The notes: generated by a model from the sequence alone, not told the origin. 28,621 nt of DNA from an uncultured Oscillospiraceae bacterium (GCA_934591745.1 CAKTPQ010000022.1:1-28621), one strand, 5' to 3'; shown: positions 15,884 through 23,918, counted from the first letter of the stretch. Numbers and translations: made by a program.

Positions 15884-18205
15884 GGCAGATTCCTCCTGCT
15901 GCGCCGCGGGTGCGGCGGTATTCACGTCTGTATTGTCCGTCAGGGCGGCGGATTTGTCAAGGGAAACGCGGCTGTCAGGCCGGGAGCCTTTCCAGCCCCG
16001 GAGCCGCAGGGCGTTGGACACCACGCACACGGAGCTGAGGCTCATGGCGGCGGCGGCGATCATGGGGTTCAGGGTGATCTGGAAGGCGGGGTACAGCACA
16101 CCGGCGGCCACGGGGATGCCGATGGAGTTGTAGAAAAACGCCCAGAACAGGTTCTGGCGGATGTTCCGCAGGGTGGCGCGGGACAGGGCCGCCGCGTCCA
16201 CGATGTCCATGAGGCTGCTGCGCATCAGCACCACGTCCGCCGACTCGATAGCCACGTCGGTGCCGGCGCCGATGGCGAGGCCCACGTCCGCCGTTACCAG
16301 TGCCGGGGCGTCGTTGACGCCGTCGCCTACCATGGCCACCAGCCGGCCCTCCTTCTGAAGCTCCTCGATGCAGCGGGCCTTGTCCTGGGGCAGCACCTGG
16401 GCGATGACCCGGTCCACGCCGACCTGACGGGCGATGGCCTCGGCGGTGCGCTGGTTGTCGCCGGTGAGCAGCACCACCTCGCAGCTGCTGCGGCGCAGGG
16501 CGGCGATGGCGGCTGCGCTGTCGGGCTTTACCACGTCCGCCACGGCGATGACGCCCAGCAGGCGGTGCTCCTCGGCGAAGTACAGGGGCGTTTTGCCCTG
16601 CGCGGCCAGCTGCGCCGCCGCGTCCGCCAGGGCGGAGGTGCCTGCGCCGATAAGGGTCATGTAGCGGTCATTGCCGGCGTAGAGGGTCTTGCCGTCCAGC
16701 ACGGCCTGTACGCCGCCGCCGGCCACGGCGGCAAAATCGGACACGGCGCACAGAGGGATGTTCCGGCGCTCGGCCTCCTGCACGATGGCGTCGGCCAGCG
16801 GGTGGCCGGAGGGCTTTTCCAGCGAGGCGGCGGCGCACAGCAGCTCCTCCTCGGTGACGCCGCCGGCGCACAGCACATCGGTGACCTGGGGCTTGCCCTC
16901 GGTAACGGTGCCGGTCTTGTCCAGTACCACGGTGTTGACGCGGCCCATCAGCTCAAGACTGGCGGCGGATTTGATGAGGATGCCTTTTTCGGCGGCCTTG
17001 CCGGTGGCCACGGTGATGGCCACGGGGGTGGCCAGACCCAGGGCGCAGGGGCAGGAGATCACCAGCACGGCGATGCCGATGGACAGGCAGAAGCGGACGC
17101 CCATGCCGCCCACGGTGGCCCACAGCACGGCAGCCACAACGGCAATGGAGATGACCACCGGCACGAACACGGCGCTGATCTTATCGGCCAGACGGCTGAT
17201 GGGGGCCTTGGTGGAGGCGGCCTGCTCCATGAGCTGGATGATCTGGGACAGGGTGGTGTCCGCGCCCACCCGGTCAGCGGTCATCTCCAGATAGCCGCTG
17301 GTGAGGATGGTGGCGGACACGGCCTTGCTGCCGGGGGTCTTTTCCACGGGCATGCTCTCGCCGGTGAGGGCGGATTCGTCCACAGAGCCGCTGCCCTTGG
17401 TGACGGTGCCGTCCACGGGGATGCGGCCGCCCTGCCGGATGATGACCGTCTCACCGGCCTTGATCTGGTCGGTGGCCACGGTGACCTCCGTGCCGCTGCG
17501 GCGCACCACCGCCACGTCCGGAGCCAGCGCCAGCAGCGCCGTGATGGCGCCGGTGGTCTTGCCCTTGGAGCGCTCCTCCAGATACTTGCCCACGGTGACC
17601 AGCGCCAGGATCATGCCGGCAGACTCGAAGTAGAGGTCCGGCATACCGGTGATCTGGCCGGCGGCCAGCAGGCCCATTTCAATGAGGCTGTACACCAGTC
17701 CCGCCGCGGCGCCCAGCGCCACCAGCGAGTCCATGTTGGGGCTGCCCTGGAACAGGCGGGAGAAGCCCACGGTGAAGTAGGCGCGGTTGAGGATGAGAAT
17801 GGGCAGGCACAGCGTCAGCTGCACCAGCGCTGCCAGCAGCGGCTGGTGGTGCATAAAGCCGGGCACAGGCAGCCCCATCATGTGGCCCATGCTCAGGTAG
17901 AACAGGGGCACAAGGCACACCACCGACCACAAGAGACGGCGGCCCATGGCTTTTGCCGAGGCCTCCTGCTCCTTGCGGAGGTCGCACTTGGCGTCGTCCG
18001 TGGAGGCGGCCCCGTAGCCCGCCGCCTCCACGGCGGTGATGATGGCCTGGGGCGAGACTTTATCGGCGTCGTAGGCGCACACCAGCGTGCCCAGCATCAG
18101 GTTTACGGCGGCACTGTCCACACCGTCCAGCGAGCTGGCCGCCTTTTCCACATGGGCGGCGCAGGCGGCGCAGGTCATGCCGGTGACGACAAATTTTTCG
18201 GTCAT
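15683..18205 (-). CDS. copA: CopA, copper-translocating P1B-type ATPase with N- and C-terminal HMA domains
   Basis: Membrane pump that exports Cu(I) using ATP. The 840 residues begin with a heavy-metal-associated domain, GMTCAAC (Cys12 and Cys15), then eight predicted membrane segments with the metal-binding CPC (385-387). Phosphorylation Asp429 lies in DKTGT, and GDGVNDAP follows. A linker of about 30 residues then leads to a second HMA domain (about 775-840) with MCAHC (Cys786 and Cys789). HMA domains are normally N-terminal only. The ATG at 18205 has AGGAAGG 7 bases upstream. It has its own promoter candidate and is probably induced by copper, though I see no clear CsoR or CopY operator. 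Confidence 0.95.
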   Translation of the reverse strand: MTEKFVVTGMTCAACAAHVEKAASSLDGVDSAAVNLMLGTLVCAYDADKVSPQAIITAVEAAGYGAASTDDAKCDLRKEQEASAKAMGRRLLWSVVCLVPLFYLSMGHMMGLPVPGFMHHQPLLAALVQLTLCLPILILNRAYFTVGFSRLFQGSPNMDSLVALGAAAGLVYSLIEMGLLAAGQITGMPDLYFESAGMILALVTVGKYLEERSKGKTTGAITALLALAPDVAVVRRSGTEVTVATDQIKAGETVIIRQGGRIPVDGTVTKGSGSVDESALTGESMPVEKTPGSKAVSATILTSGYLEMTADRVGADTTLSQIIQLMEQAASTKAPISRLADKISAVFVPVVISIAVVAAVLWATVGGMGVRFCLSIGIAVLVISCPCALGLATPVAITVATGKAAEKGILIKSAASLELMGRVNTVVLDKTGTVTEGKPQVTDVLCAGGVTEEELLCAAASLEKPSGHPLADAIVQEAERRNIPLCAVSDFAAVAGGGVQAVLDGKTLYAGNDRYMTLIGAGTSALADAAAQLAAQGKTPLYFAEEHRLLGVIAVADVVKPDSAAAIAALRRSSCEVVLLTGDNQRTAEAIARQVGVDRVIAQVLPQDKARCIEELQKEGRLVAMVGDGVNDAPALVTADVGLAIGAGTDVAIESADVVLMRSSLMDIVDAAALSRATLRNIRQNLFWAFFYNSIGIPVAAGVLYPAFQITLNPMIAAAAMSLSSVCVVSNALRLRGWKGSRPDSRVSLDKSAALTDNTDVNTAAPAAQQEESAMKKTLTIEGMMCAHCVAHVEKALSALPGVTASVDLASKTAVVTGDASDEALKKAVADAGYQVTDIR
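15891..15897 (-). promoter_or_regulatory. Internal Shine-Dalgarno site within copA
   Basis: Minus-strand AGGAGGA is followed by a 7-base spacer and ATG 15883. Within copA these bases encode Gln-Glu-Glu of the linker before the C-terminal HMA domain. Confidence 0.55.
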
Positions 18206-18246
18206 AGGATCACCTTCCTATCAAAGGAGTAGGATTTTGTACCGAT

Positions 18247-18275
18247 AGTGTAACACCGGCGGGAAAATTTTGCAA
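18247..18275 (-). promoter_or_regulatory. Promoter candidate for copA
   Basis: Minus strand: TTGCAA (18270-18275), exactly 17 bases, TACACT (18247-18252) preceded by TGT as an extended -10. Each hexamer is 4 of 6. The imperfect palindrome TCCTA-N9-TAGGA between it and the start codon could bind a regulator; the match to any known copper operator is not convincing. Confidence 0.55.
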
Positions 18276-18294
18276 GAGGGGAGTTAGAGAACTT

Positions 18295-18657
18295 TTACCT
18301 CTGCCGCTTGTCGCTGGGGCGGAACAGTACGGCCATCAGAAGACCGAACACCACGGCGGCGGCGATGCCGCCGGCGGTGGCAGTGAGCCCGCCGGTGATG
18401 ACGCCCAGCAGCCCCTTTTCCGCCACGGCTTTGGCGACGCCTTTAGCCAGGGAGTAGCCGAAGCCGGTGAGGGGCACGGTGGCGCCGGCACCGCCCCAGT
18501 CCACCACGTACTGGTAGACGCCCACGGCCTGCAGCAGCACGCCGCAGACCACATAGCCCGTCAGGATGCGGGCGGGGGTGAGGTTGGTTTTGTCGAGGAT
18601 GATCTGGCCCACGGCGCACAGCAGTCCGCCGCAGAGAAATGCATTGAGGTATTCCAT
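18295..18657 (-). CDS. spoVAE: SpoVAE, spore membrane protein for dipicolinate uptake
   Basis: Small integral membrane protein of 120 residues with about four hydrophobic segments. It opens MEYLNAFLCGGLLCAVGQIILDKTNLTPARILTG in pieces typical of SpoVAE/SpoVAEb, followed by VPLTGFGYSLAKGV and a glycine-rich TATAGGIAAA segment. SpoVA proteins move dipicolinic acid into the forespore and out at germination. The open frame extends upstream within spoVAD, but ATG 18657 matches the family start and lies one base after the spoVAD stop. No clear terminator follows, so transcripts could run into copA. Confidence 0.92.
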   Translation of the reverse strand: MEYLNAFLCGGLLCAVGQIILDKTNLTPARILTGYVVCGVLLQAVGVYQYVVDWGGAGATVPLTGFGYSLAKGVAKAVAEKGLLGVITGGLTATAGGIAAAVVFGLLMAVLFRPSDKRQR

Positions 18658-18658
18658 T

Positions 18659-19684
18659 TTACTGCGCCTCCTTGGTATGGGAAAGTACCACCGCGTGGCA
18701 GATGCCGGGCACGCTCTCGCCCTGAAAGGAGCTGGTGGGGCTGAGCAGCGCGCCGGTGGGCGCAAAGACCAGACGCTGCCATTTGCCGGTGTGCAGCCCG
18801 TGGAGCAGATAACCGTTGAGCACGGCGGCGGAGCAGCCGCAGCCGGAGCCGCCGGCGTGCATATCCTGATTCACCCGGTCGTACAGCAGGATGCCGCAGT
18901 CGGTGCAGTTGTCGCCCAGCACCACACCATCGCGGCGGAACAGCTCCACCAGCAGGGCGTGGCCCAGATAGCCAAGGTCGCCGGTGACGATGAGGTCATA
19001 GTCCTGAGGCGATGTGCCGGTGTCGCGGAACAGGGCGGTCAGGGTATCGTGAGCGGCGGGGGCCATGGCCGCACCCATGTTGGCTACGTCCGTGACGCCC
19101 AGATCCACGATGCGGCCCCGGACGGTGTGGGTGATATACGGTCCCTCGGACTGGGCGCCCACCACGCAGCAGCCGGCGGCGGTGGCCGTCCACTGGGCGG
19201 TGGGGGCGCGCTGGCTGCCGTAGGGCACCGGGGCGCGATACTGCCGCTCGGCGGTGCAGAAGTGGGAGGAGGTCTGGGCAGCGGCAATGCGGGCGAAGCC
19301 GCCGGCCACCGCCATGGCCGCCAGTGACAGGCTCTCCCCCATGGTGGAGCAGGCGCCGTACACCCCGTAGAAGGGAATGGCGAAGTCCCGCAGGGAGAAG
19401 GTGGCGCCGATGTTCTGGTTCAGCAGGTCGCCGGCAAAGACGCAGTCCACGTCCTGGGGCGTCAGGCCGCCCTTTTGCAGGGCACGGCGCAGGGCCAGGG
19501 CCTGCATCTCCGCTTCCCCCTGCTCCCAGGTCTTTTTGCCGAAGAAGGAGTCGTCGTCCGTTACGTCAAAATAAGAACCCAGCGGGCCCTGCCGTTCCAG
19601 ACGGCCGCCTACATTGGCCCAGCTCACCACGCCGGGGGGCTGGAGGAACCGGCAGGTCTGGCGGCTCAGTCGTTTGATGTCCAT
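18659..19684 (-). CDS. spoVAD: SpoVAD, dipicolinate-binding spore protein
   Basis: Thiolase-fold protein without catalysis that binds dipicolinic acid in the spore inner-membrane channel. The 341 residues are family length. Recognisable parts include the opening with WANVGGRLE, GDLLNQNIGATFSLRDF, FYGVYGACSTMGESL, then HFCTAERQYR, and CSAAVLNGYLL near the end. ATG 19684 has GAGGTGG upstream. It leads a two-gene unit with spoVAE. spoVAC, normally just upstream, is not here; the preceding 117 bases hold a promoter candidate and a terminator. Confidence 0.95.
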   Translation of the reverse strand: MDIKRLSRQTCRFLQPPGVVSWANVGGRLERQGPLGSYFDVTDDDSFFGKKTWEQGEAEMQALALRRALQKGGLTPQDVDCVFAGDLLNQNIGATFSLRDFAIPFYGVYGACSTMGESLSLAAMAVAGGFARIAAAQTSSHFCTAERQYRAPVPYGSQRAPTAQWTATAAGCCVVGAQSEGPYITHTVRGRIVDLGVTDVANMGAAMAPAAHDTLTALFRDTGTSPQDYDLIVTGDLGYLGHALLVELFRRDGVVLGDNCTDCGILLYDRVNQDMHAGGSGCGCSAAVLNGYLLHGLHTGKWQRLVFAPTGALLSPTSSFQGESVPGICHAVVLSHTKEAQ

Positions 19685-19728
19685 AGTGTTCCACCTCGCG
19701 CTTTATTCGCATTGTGCGGTATTGCCCT

Positions 19729-19757
19729 TAGTGTGCGCGGGAAGCGGAAAAATATGA
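19729..19757 (-). promoter_or_regulatory. Forespore (sigma-G-like) promoter candidate for spoVAD
   Basis: Minus strand: TCATA (19753-19757), 17 bases, CACACTA (19729-19735). The sigma-G consensus is roughly GhATR then CATnnTA; each part has one mismatch. spoVA operons are transcribed by sigma-G in Bacillus, so the location fits. The evidence is short motifs only. Confidence 0.35.
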
Positions 19758-19784
19758 AAAGGACGTCCGGCAGGACGTCCTTTT
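19757..19784 (-). terminator. Terminator downstream of azlD
   Basis: The stem AAAAGGACGTCC (19757-19768) and its complement (19773-19784) enclose a four-base loop. The T-run on the minus strand is short (four). It ends the azlC-azlD transcript just before the spoVAD promoter candidate. Confidence 0.75.
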
Positions 19785-19801
19785 GCGGATATGGGCGATG
19801 C

Positions 19802-20137
19802 TTACACAAAAACCAGCTGCACCAGCAGCATGTACACGGCGGTGCCCGCCAGAATGGACAGCAGTGTGCTGCGCTTCCACAGGTGGAGCCCGGCGGTGAC
19901 GGCCACGGCGATGGCCTCCGGCAGACCGTGGCTGCCGGTGAGAAGTTGGGTGTTCCGCAGGCTGTACACCACCAGCAGGCCCATCATGGCCGGGGGCAGC
20001 AGGCGGCCCAGGTCCTCCACCACCTTGGGGAGCCTGCGGCCGCCGGAGAACACCAGAAACGGCGTCCAGCGGGTGATCTGGGTGGCCAGCGCCACCATGA
20101 GGATGATGATGAGGGACTGGATGAAATTCAGGCGCAT
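19802..20137 (-). CDS. azlD: AzlD, branched-chain amino acid export subunit
   Basis: Small membrane partner of AzlC. The 111 residues have about three or four transmembrane segments, with RWTPFLVF and LLPPAMMGLLVVYSLR typical of the AzlD family. It overlaps the end of azlC by ten bases and has GGAGG upstream of ATG 20137. AzlCD exports branched-chain amino acids or their analogues in Bacillus. The exact substrate here is unknown. Confidence 0.9.
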   Translation of the reverse strand: MRLNFIQSLIIILMVALATQITRWTPFLVFSGGRRLPKVVEDLGRLLPPAMMGLLVVYSLRNTQLLTGSHGLPEAIAVAVTAGLHLWKRSTLLSILAGTAVYMLLVQLVFV

Positions 20138-20820
20138 AGCTTTTTCCTCCCCAGCAGAAGTGCGATAAGCGTCAGGACCATGGCCGGGATGACCATGTTG
20201 TCCGCGCCGAAAACGGCCAGACCCGCCACGGAGCAGGCAAGGCCCATGAAGCCGGCGGCGCGGTTCTCCCGCTTGATGACCTGCTCGATGAACAGCACCA
20301 CGAACAGCGCCGTTAAGGCAAAGTCGATGCCGTTGATGTCAAAGGTGATGAGGCCGCCGATGAGGCCGCCCAGCATGGAGAAAACGATCCAGTACAGCCA
20401 CGTCAGGAAGCTCATGGCGAAGTAGAACAGCGTGGGGTCCTGATCCTCCGGCGGCTCCACCGTGGAGCCGAGAGAGAAGTTCTCGTCGCTGAGGGTGTAG
20501 ATGAGGAAGTACCGCAGCCGTCCCAGCCCCCGGTACTTGGGCAGCAGCGCCAGCGAGAAGAACAGGTGCCGGGCGTTGACCATCAGGCTGAGGAAAAAGG
20601 CACTGAGGGGGTCGAAGGCCGTGGTCAGCAGGGTGATGGCCACATACTGCATGCTGCCGCAGAAGGCGAAAGCGCTGACAAAGCCGGCCCACAGGAAATT
20701 GTAGCCCTTGGAGGCCATCAGCAGGCCGTAGGCCAGGCCCACCGCCAGATAGCCTGTGAGGATGGGCACTGTGTGGGGGAACGCCGCCTTCAGCGCGGCG
20801 GGAAGGGATTTGCGGGGCAA
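20128..20820 (-). CDS. azlC: AzlC, branched-chain amino acid exporter
   Basis: Membrane protein of the LIV-E/AzlC family with about seven or eight hydrophobic segments. Characteristic stretches include the segment with PILTGYLAVGLAYGLLMAS, FCGSMQYVAI, VNARHLFFSLALLPKY and LSDENFSL. The start is probably TTG 20820, since GGAGG (20829-20833) lies 8 bases upstream. A GTG nine bases further up touches that site and is unlikely. This gives 230 residues. Its promoter candidate lies about 30 bases upstream, back to back with that of the zinc-ribbon gene. Confidence 0.9.
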   Translation of the reverse strand: MPRKSLPAALKAAFPHTVPILTGYLAVGLAYGLLMASKGYNFLWAGFVSAFAFCGSMQYVAITLLTTAFDPLSAFFLSLMVNARHLFFSLALLPKYRGLGRLRYFLIYTLSDENFSLGSTVEPPEDQDPTLFYFAMSFLTWLYWIVFSMLGGLIGGLITFDINGIDFALTALFVVLFIEQVIKRENRAAGFMGLACSVAGLAVFGADNMVIPAMVLTLIALLLGRKKLCA

Positions 20821-20849
20821 AACGACCACCTCCGATAAAATATGCCGGC

Positions 20850-20878
20850 ATTATAACGGAAAAAGCCGGAGAGCGCAA
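20850..20878 (-). promoter_or_regulatory. Promoter candidate for azlCD
   Basis: Minus strand: TTGCGC (20873-20878), 17 bases, TATAAT (20850-20855). The -10 is perfect and the -35 is 3 of 6. It lies in the 158-bp divergent gap with the gene at 20979. Confidence 0.55.
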
Positions 20879-20913
20879 GAGGAAAAAACCCTGCGAAAAC
20901 GGGCAAAAACCTC

Positions 20914-20942
20914 TGGAAAAAGCGGCGCTGACAGCGTATAAT
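20914..20942 (+). promoter_or_regulatory. Promoter candidate for the zinc-ribbon/CDF pair
   Basis: TGGAAA (20914-20919), 17 bases, TATAAT (20937-20942). The -10 is perfect and the -35 is 4 of 6. The start codon at 20979 follows about 36 bases later. Confidence 0.6.
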
Positions 20943-20978
20943 ATAAAGACTTTACATCAGGAGAAGGAGCGTGTACCG

Positions 20979-21578
20979 ATGGAGGAAATGCGCAGCTTTG
21001 GCTATATCTGCCCCCACTGCGGCAAGGCGGTGCTGCACCAGCGCAGTGTGTTCGCCCTGTCTGCTGCCGCGGCCCGCATGGAGTGTGCATGCGGGCAGGA
21101 GGCGCTGGAGGCGGAGACGGACGGCACGAAATTCCGGTTTTGGGTACCCTGCGGCGTGTGCGGCGGGCACCATCAGGCGGAGTGCGGCGCCGATGCGGTG
21201 CTGCACGGGCGGGGCATCGGACTGGCCTGCCCGGAAAAGCAGGAGCTTTGCTGCTATATCGGCGAGGAGCAGCAGGTGCGCAGGGCCATGGAGGAGCTGG
21301 CCCTGCGGGTGGAGAAGGAGAAGGCAGGCGGTGAGGAGGCCTTCACCGACAACGTCATCATGTACGAGGTGCTGTCGGAGCTGAAGGATATCGCCGCACG
21401 GGACGGCATCGCCTGCACCTGCGGCAGCCGCAGATATAACATCGCGGTGCGGCGGGGCGCGGTGGACATCATCTGCGCGGACTGCGGCGGCAGGCTGCGG
21501 ATCAATGCCGCCACCGACCGGGATCTGGACGACCTGTGCTGCCAGATGAAGCTGACCATTCGGGGCACGGCGCAATAA
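20979..21578 (+). CDS. Cysteine-rich zinc-ribbon protein of unknown function
   Basis: Soluble protein of 199 residues with no signal or membrane segment. It has a series of paired cysteines: CPHC near the N-terminus with CACG about 25 residues later, CGVCGGHH, a central CC, CTCG, CADCGG and CC near the end. The pairs suggest two or three structural zinc ribbons, with a helical stretch (about 95-135) between. I do not recognise a named family. AAGGAG lies about 9 bases upstream of ATG 20979. A 32-base gap to the CDF gene suggests one transcript, so a metal-linked role is possible but unproved. Confidence 0.8.
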   Translation: MEEMRSFGYICPHCGKAVLHQRSVFALSAAAARMECACGQEALEAETDGTKFRFWVPCGVCGGHHQAECGADAVLHGRGIGLACPEKQELCCYIGEEQQVRRAMEELALRVEKEKAGGEEAFTDNVIMYEVLSELKDIAARDGIACTCGSRRYNIAVRRGAVDIICADCGGRLRINAATDRDLDDLCCQMKLTIRGTAQ

Positions 21579-21610
21579 GGCGCGGTACGCCGTGAAAGGA
21601 GAGAAAGAGC

Positions 21611-22780
21611 ATGATACGACTGCTGGCCCGGTGGTGCATTCCTGACCGGGAAAATGTGACGTCCCCGGCGGTGCGGCGGGCCTACGGCACGCTGTGCGGC
21701 GTGGTGGGCATCGCGCTGAACCTCCTGCTGTTTGCGGGGAAGTTTTTCGCCGGGCGGCTGTCCGGCTCCATCGCCGTGACGGCGGACGCCTTCAACAACC
21801 TGTCGGACGCAGGTTCCTCGGCGGTGACGCTGCTGGGCTTCCGGCTGGCGGGGCGGAAACCGGACACAGACCACCCCTTCGGACACGGACGGATCGAGTA
21901 CATATCCGGTCTTGTGGTGGCGGGACTGATCCTGCTGATGGGCGTGGAGTTGGCCAAGTCCTCCTTTGACAAGATCCTCCACCCGGAGGAGGTGGCGTTC
22001 TCGGCGCTGGCGCTGGGCATTCTGGCGGCGTCGGTGTGCGTGAAGCTGTATATGTGGCTGTACAACCGGCGCATCGGACGGAGGATCAAGTCCGCGGCCA
22101 TGGAGGCCACCGCCATGGACAGTCTCTCCGACACGGCGGCTACGGCGGCGGTGCTGCTGGCTATGCTCATCGGCAAGTGGTCGGGGCTGGCGGTGGACGG
22201 CTATGTGGGTCTTGTAGTGGCGCTGTTCATCCTGTTCTCCGCCTACAAGGCGGCGAAGGAGACACTGTCGCCCCTGCTGGGGCAGGCCCCCGACCCGGAG
22301 CTGGTGCAGGAGATACGGGACATCGTGATGGCCCACGACACCGTGCAGGGCGTCCACGATCTGGTGGTACACGACTACGGTCCGGGGCGGTGTATGATCT
22401 CCCTCCACGCGGAGGTACCCGCCCACGGGGACATCATGGAGATGCACGATGTTATCGACAACATCGAAAAGGAGCTGGCGGAGAAGCTGCACTGTCAGGC
22501 GGTGATCCACATGGATCCCATCGTCACCGACGACGCGTTGGTGGGGGCGCTGCGCCGGCAGGTGGCTGAGGCGGTGAAGCAGGTGGACCCCCGCATGACC
22601 ATCCACGACTTCCGGCTGGTGCGGGGCACCACCCACACGAACCTCATCTTCGACGCGGTGCTGCCGTTTTCCTCCGGCAAGACGCCGGAGCAGGCGGCCC
22701 GGGAGATACGCGGGCTGGTGAAGGCACTGGACAGCACCTATTTCGCCGTGGTGACGGTGGAGCACAGCTACACGGAATAA
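21611..22780 (+). CDS. Cation diffusion facilitator, probably Mn/Fe type
   Basis: Membrane antiporter of 389 residues that exports divalent metal. About six transmembrane segments (residues 25-215) are followed by a cytoplasmic domain with HDLVVHDYGPG and a second ferredoxin-like repeat. The transport-site motifs are NNLSD in segment 2 (Asn62 and Asp66) and DSLSD in segment 5 (Asp170 and Asp174). The lack of the His seen in zinc CDFs favours Mn or Fe. The conserved DHPFGHGRIEYI follows segment 2. GAAAGGAGAG precedes the ATG. The C-terminal half is longer than in most CDFs. Metal choice is an inference from the site residues. Confidence 0.9.
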   Translation: MIRLLARWCIPDRENVTSPAVRRAYGTLCGVVGIALNLLLFAGKFFAGRLSGSIAVTADAFNNLSDAGSSAVTLLGFRLAGRKPDTDHPFGHGRIEYISGLVVAGLILLMGVELAKSSFDKILHPEEVAFSALALGILAASVCVKLYMWLYNRRIGRRIKSAAMEATAMDSLSDTAATAAVLLAMLIGKWSGLAVDGYVGLVVALFILFSAYKAAKETLSPLLGQAPDPELVQEIRDIVMAHDTVQGVHDLVVHDYGPGRCMISLHAEVPAHGDIMEMHDVIDNIEKELAEKLHCQAVIHMDPIVTDDALVGALRRQVAEAVKQVDPRMTIHDFRLVRGTTHTNLIFDAVLPFSSGKTPEQAAREIRGLVKALDSTYFAVVTVEHSYTE

Positions 22781-22808
22781 AAAACATCCCGCACCGGCGG
22801 GTGCGGGA
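22781..22808 (-). terminator. Terminator of the ArsC-like gene
   Basis: TCCCGCACC (22787-22795) pairs with GGTGCGGGA (22800-22808) around a four-base loop. On the minus strand a six-T run follows. On the plus strand no T-run follows, so it would not stop the CDF transcript well. It overlaps the tail of the CDF gene. Confidence 0.82.
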
Positions 22809-22815
22809 CGGGGCG

Positions 22816-23154
22816 TTATTCCCAGGTCTGCCAGATGTCGGGGCAGTAGCCCACGGTGGCCTGGCGGCCGTTGCGGACGATAGGGGCGGCGAAAAGCTCC
22901 GGGTATTCCAGCAGCTTTTCCTCCGCCGCCTGGGGCGTGATGTAGGCCATGTACTGCTCCTCGTAGGCGCGGCAGGTCTTGTCCAGCAGCGCGTCGAAGC
23001 TGCCCACGGCGGCGCGGATGGAGCGGTACTCGCCGGGGGAGACGCCCTTGGCGGCAAGGTCGATGTACTGGTACTTGATGCGGCGCTCCTTGAACCAGCG
23101 CTCCGCCTTTTTCGTATCGAAGGACTTGGATTTTCCGAAGATCTGAATATTCAT
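22816..23154 (-). CDS. ArsC/Spx-family thioredoxin-fold protein lacking the active cysteine
   Basis: Small cytoplasmic protein of 112 residues, family length for ArsC and Spx. The ends match well: MNIQIFGKSKSFDTKKAERWF and, near the C-terminus, APIVRNGRQATVGY. The catalytic cysteine expected in GKSKC-FDT is serine here (codon TCC), and the usual arginine pocket is only partly recognisable. Arsenate reduction is therefore unlikely. It may be a regulatory or structural relative. AAGGAG lies upstream of ATG 23154. It is divergent from the Sir2 gene with only 35 bases between, so the promoter must overlap coding sequence. Confidence 0.85.
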   Translation of the reverse strand: MNIQIFGKSKSFDTKKAERWFKERRIKYQYIDLAAKGVSPGEYRSIRAAVGSFDALLDKTCRAYEEQYMAYITPQAAEEKLLEYPELFAAPIVRNGRQATVGYCPDIWQTWE

Positions 23155-23189
23155 AGACGGCTCCTTGTGAGTGAAATGGAGGGTTTGCC

Positions 23190-23906
23190 ATGGATGAGAG
23201 TATCCGTAAGCTGAAGGAATTGCTGGACGGCTCCGACAACATCGTGTTTTTCGGCGGGGCCGGGGTATCCACGGAGTCGGGCATCCCCGATTTCCGCAGT
23301 GTGGACGGGCTGTACCACCAGAAGTTCAGCTATCCGCCGGAGACGATGCTGAGCCATACGTTTTTTGAGCGGCACACGGAGGAGTTCTTCGACTTCTACC
23401 GGGCCAAGATGCTGGCGCTGGATGCCCAGCCCAACGCGGCCCACCGGAAGCTGGCCCAATGGGAGCAGGAGGGGCGGCTGAAGGCGGTCATCACCCAGAA
23501 CATCGACGGCCTGCACCAGAAGGCGGGCAGCCGGGAGGTGCTGGAGCTGCACGGCAGCGTGCTGCGCAACCACTGCACCCGGTGCGGGAAATTTTACGGC
23601 GTGGAGCGCATCGTGAACAGCACCGGCGTGCCCCGCTGCGATTGCGGCGGCGTTATCAAGCCCGACGTGGTGCTGTATGAGGAGGCGCTGGACGAGGATG
23701 TGATGATAAAGGCCATTCACTATATCCGACAGGCGGATGTGCTGCTCATCGGCGGTACGTCGCTGGTGGTGTATCCGGCGGCGGGGCTTGTCACCTACTA
23801 CCGGGGACGTAAGCTGGCGGTCATCAACAAGGGCGGGGCCGGCAGCGGTCTGGGCGCCGCCGTCACGGTGGACGGGCCTATCGGGCAGGTGCTGGCACGA
23901 TTATAA
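23190..23906 (+). CDS. cobB: Sir2-family NAD-dependent protein deacylase
   Basis: Sirtuin that removes acyl groups from lysine using NAD. The 238 residues carry GAGVSTESGIPDFRS (23-37) for NAD binding, TQNIDGLH, the catalytic His in LELHGS, four zinc-ligand cysteines (CTRC and a later CDC) and GTSLVVYPAA. This is the single-domain bacterial type of standard length. ATG 23190 has GGAGG about 7 bases upstream. Its likely terminator now lies beyond the acetyltransferase gene: only the left arm follows its stop (see the repeat at 23919). Confidence 0.94.
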   Translation: MDESIRKLKELLDGSDNIVFFGGAGVSTESGIPDFRSVDGLYHQKFSYPPETMLSHTFFERHTEEFFDFYRAKMLALDAQPNAAHRKLAQWEQEGRLKAVITQNIDGLHQKAGSREVLELHGSVLRNHCTRCGKFYGVERIVNSTGVPRCDCGGVIKPDVVLYEEALDEDVMIKAIHYIRQADVLLIGGTSLVVYPAAGLVTYYRGRKLAVINKGGAGSGLGAAVTVDGPIGQVLARL

Positions 23907-23918
23907 CACGGGAGCATA

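Noticed and set aside
15830..18232. An 800-residue open frame opposite copA
   Set aside because: Shadow of copA; repetitive Gly/His/Gln composition and no family features.
20952..21575. A 207-residue open frame opposite the zinc-ribbon gene
   Set aside because: The plus-strand gene has a promoter, a ribosome binding site and ordered cysteine pairs; the minus frame has none.
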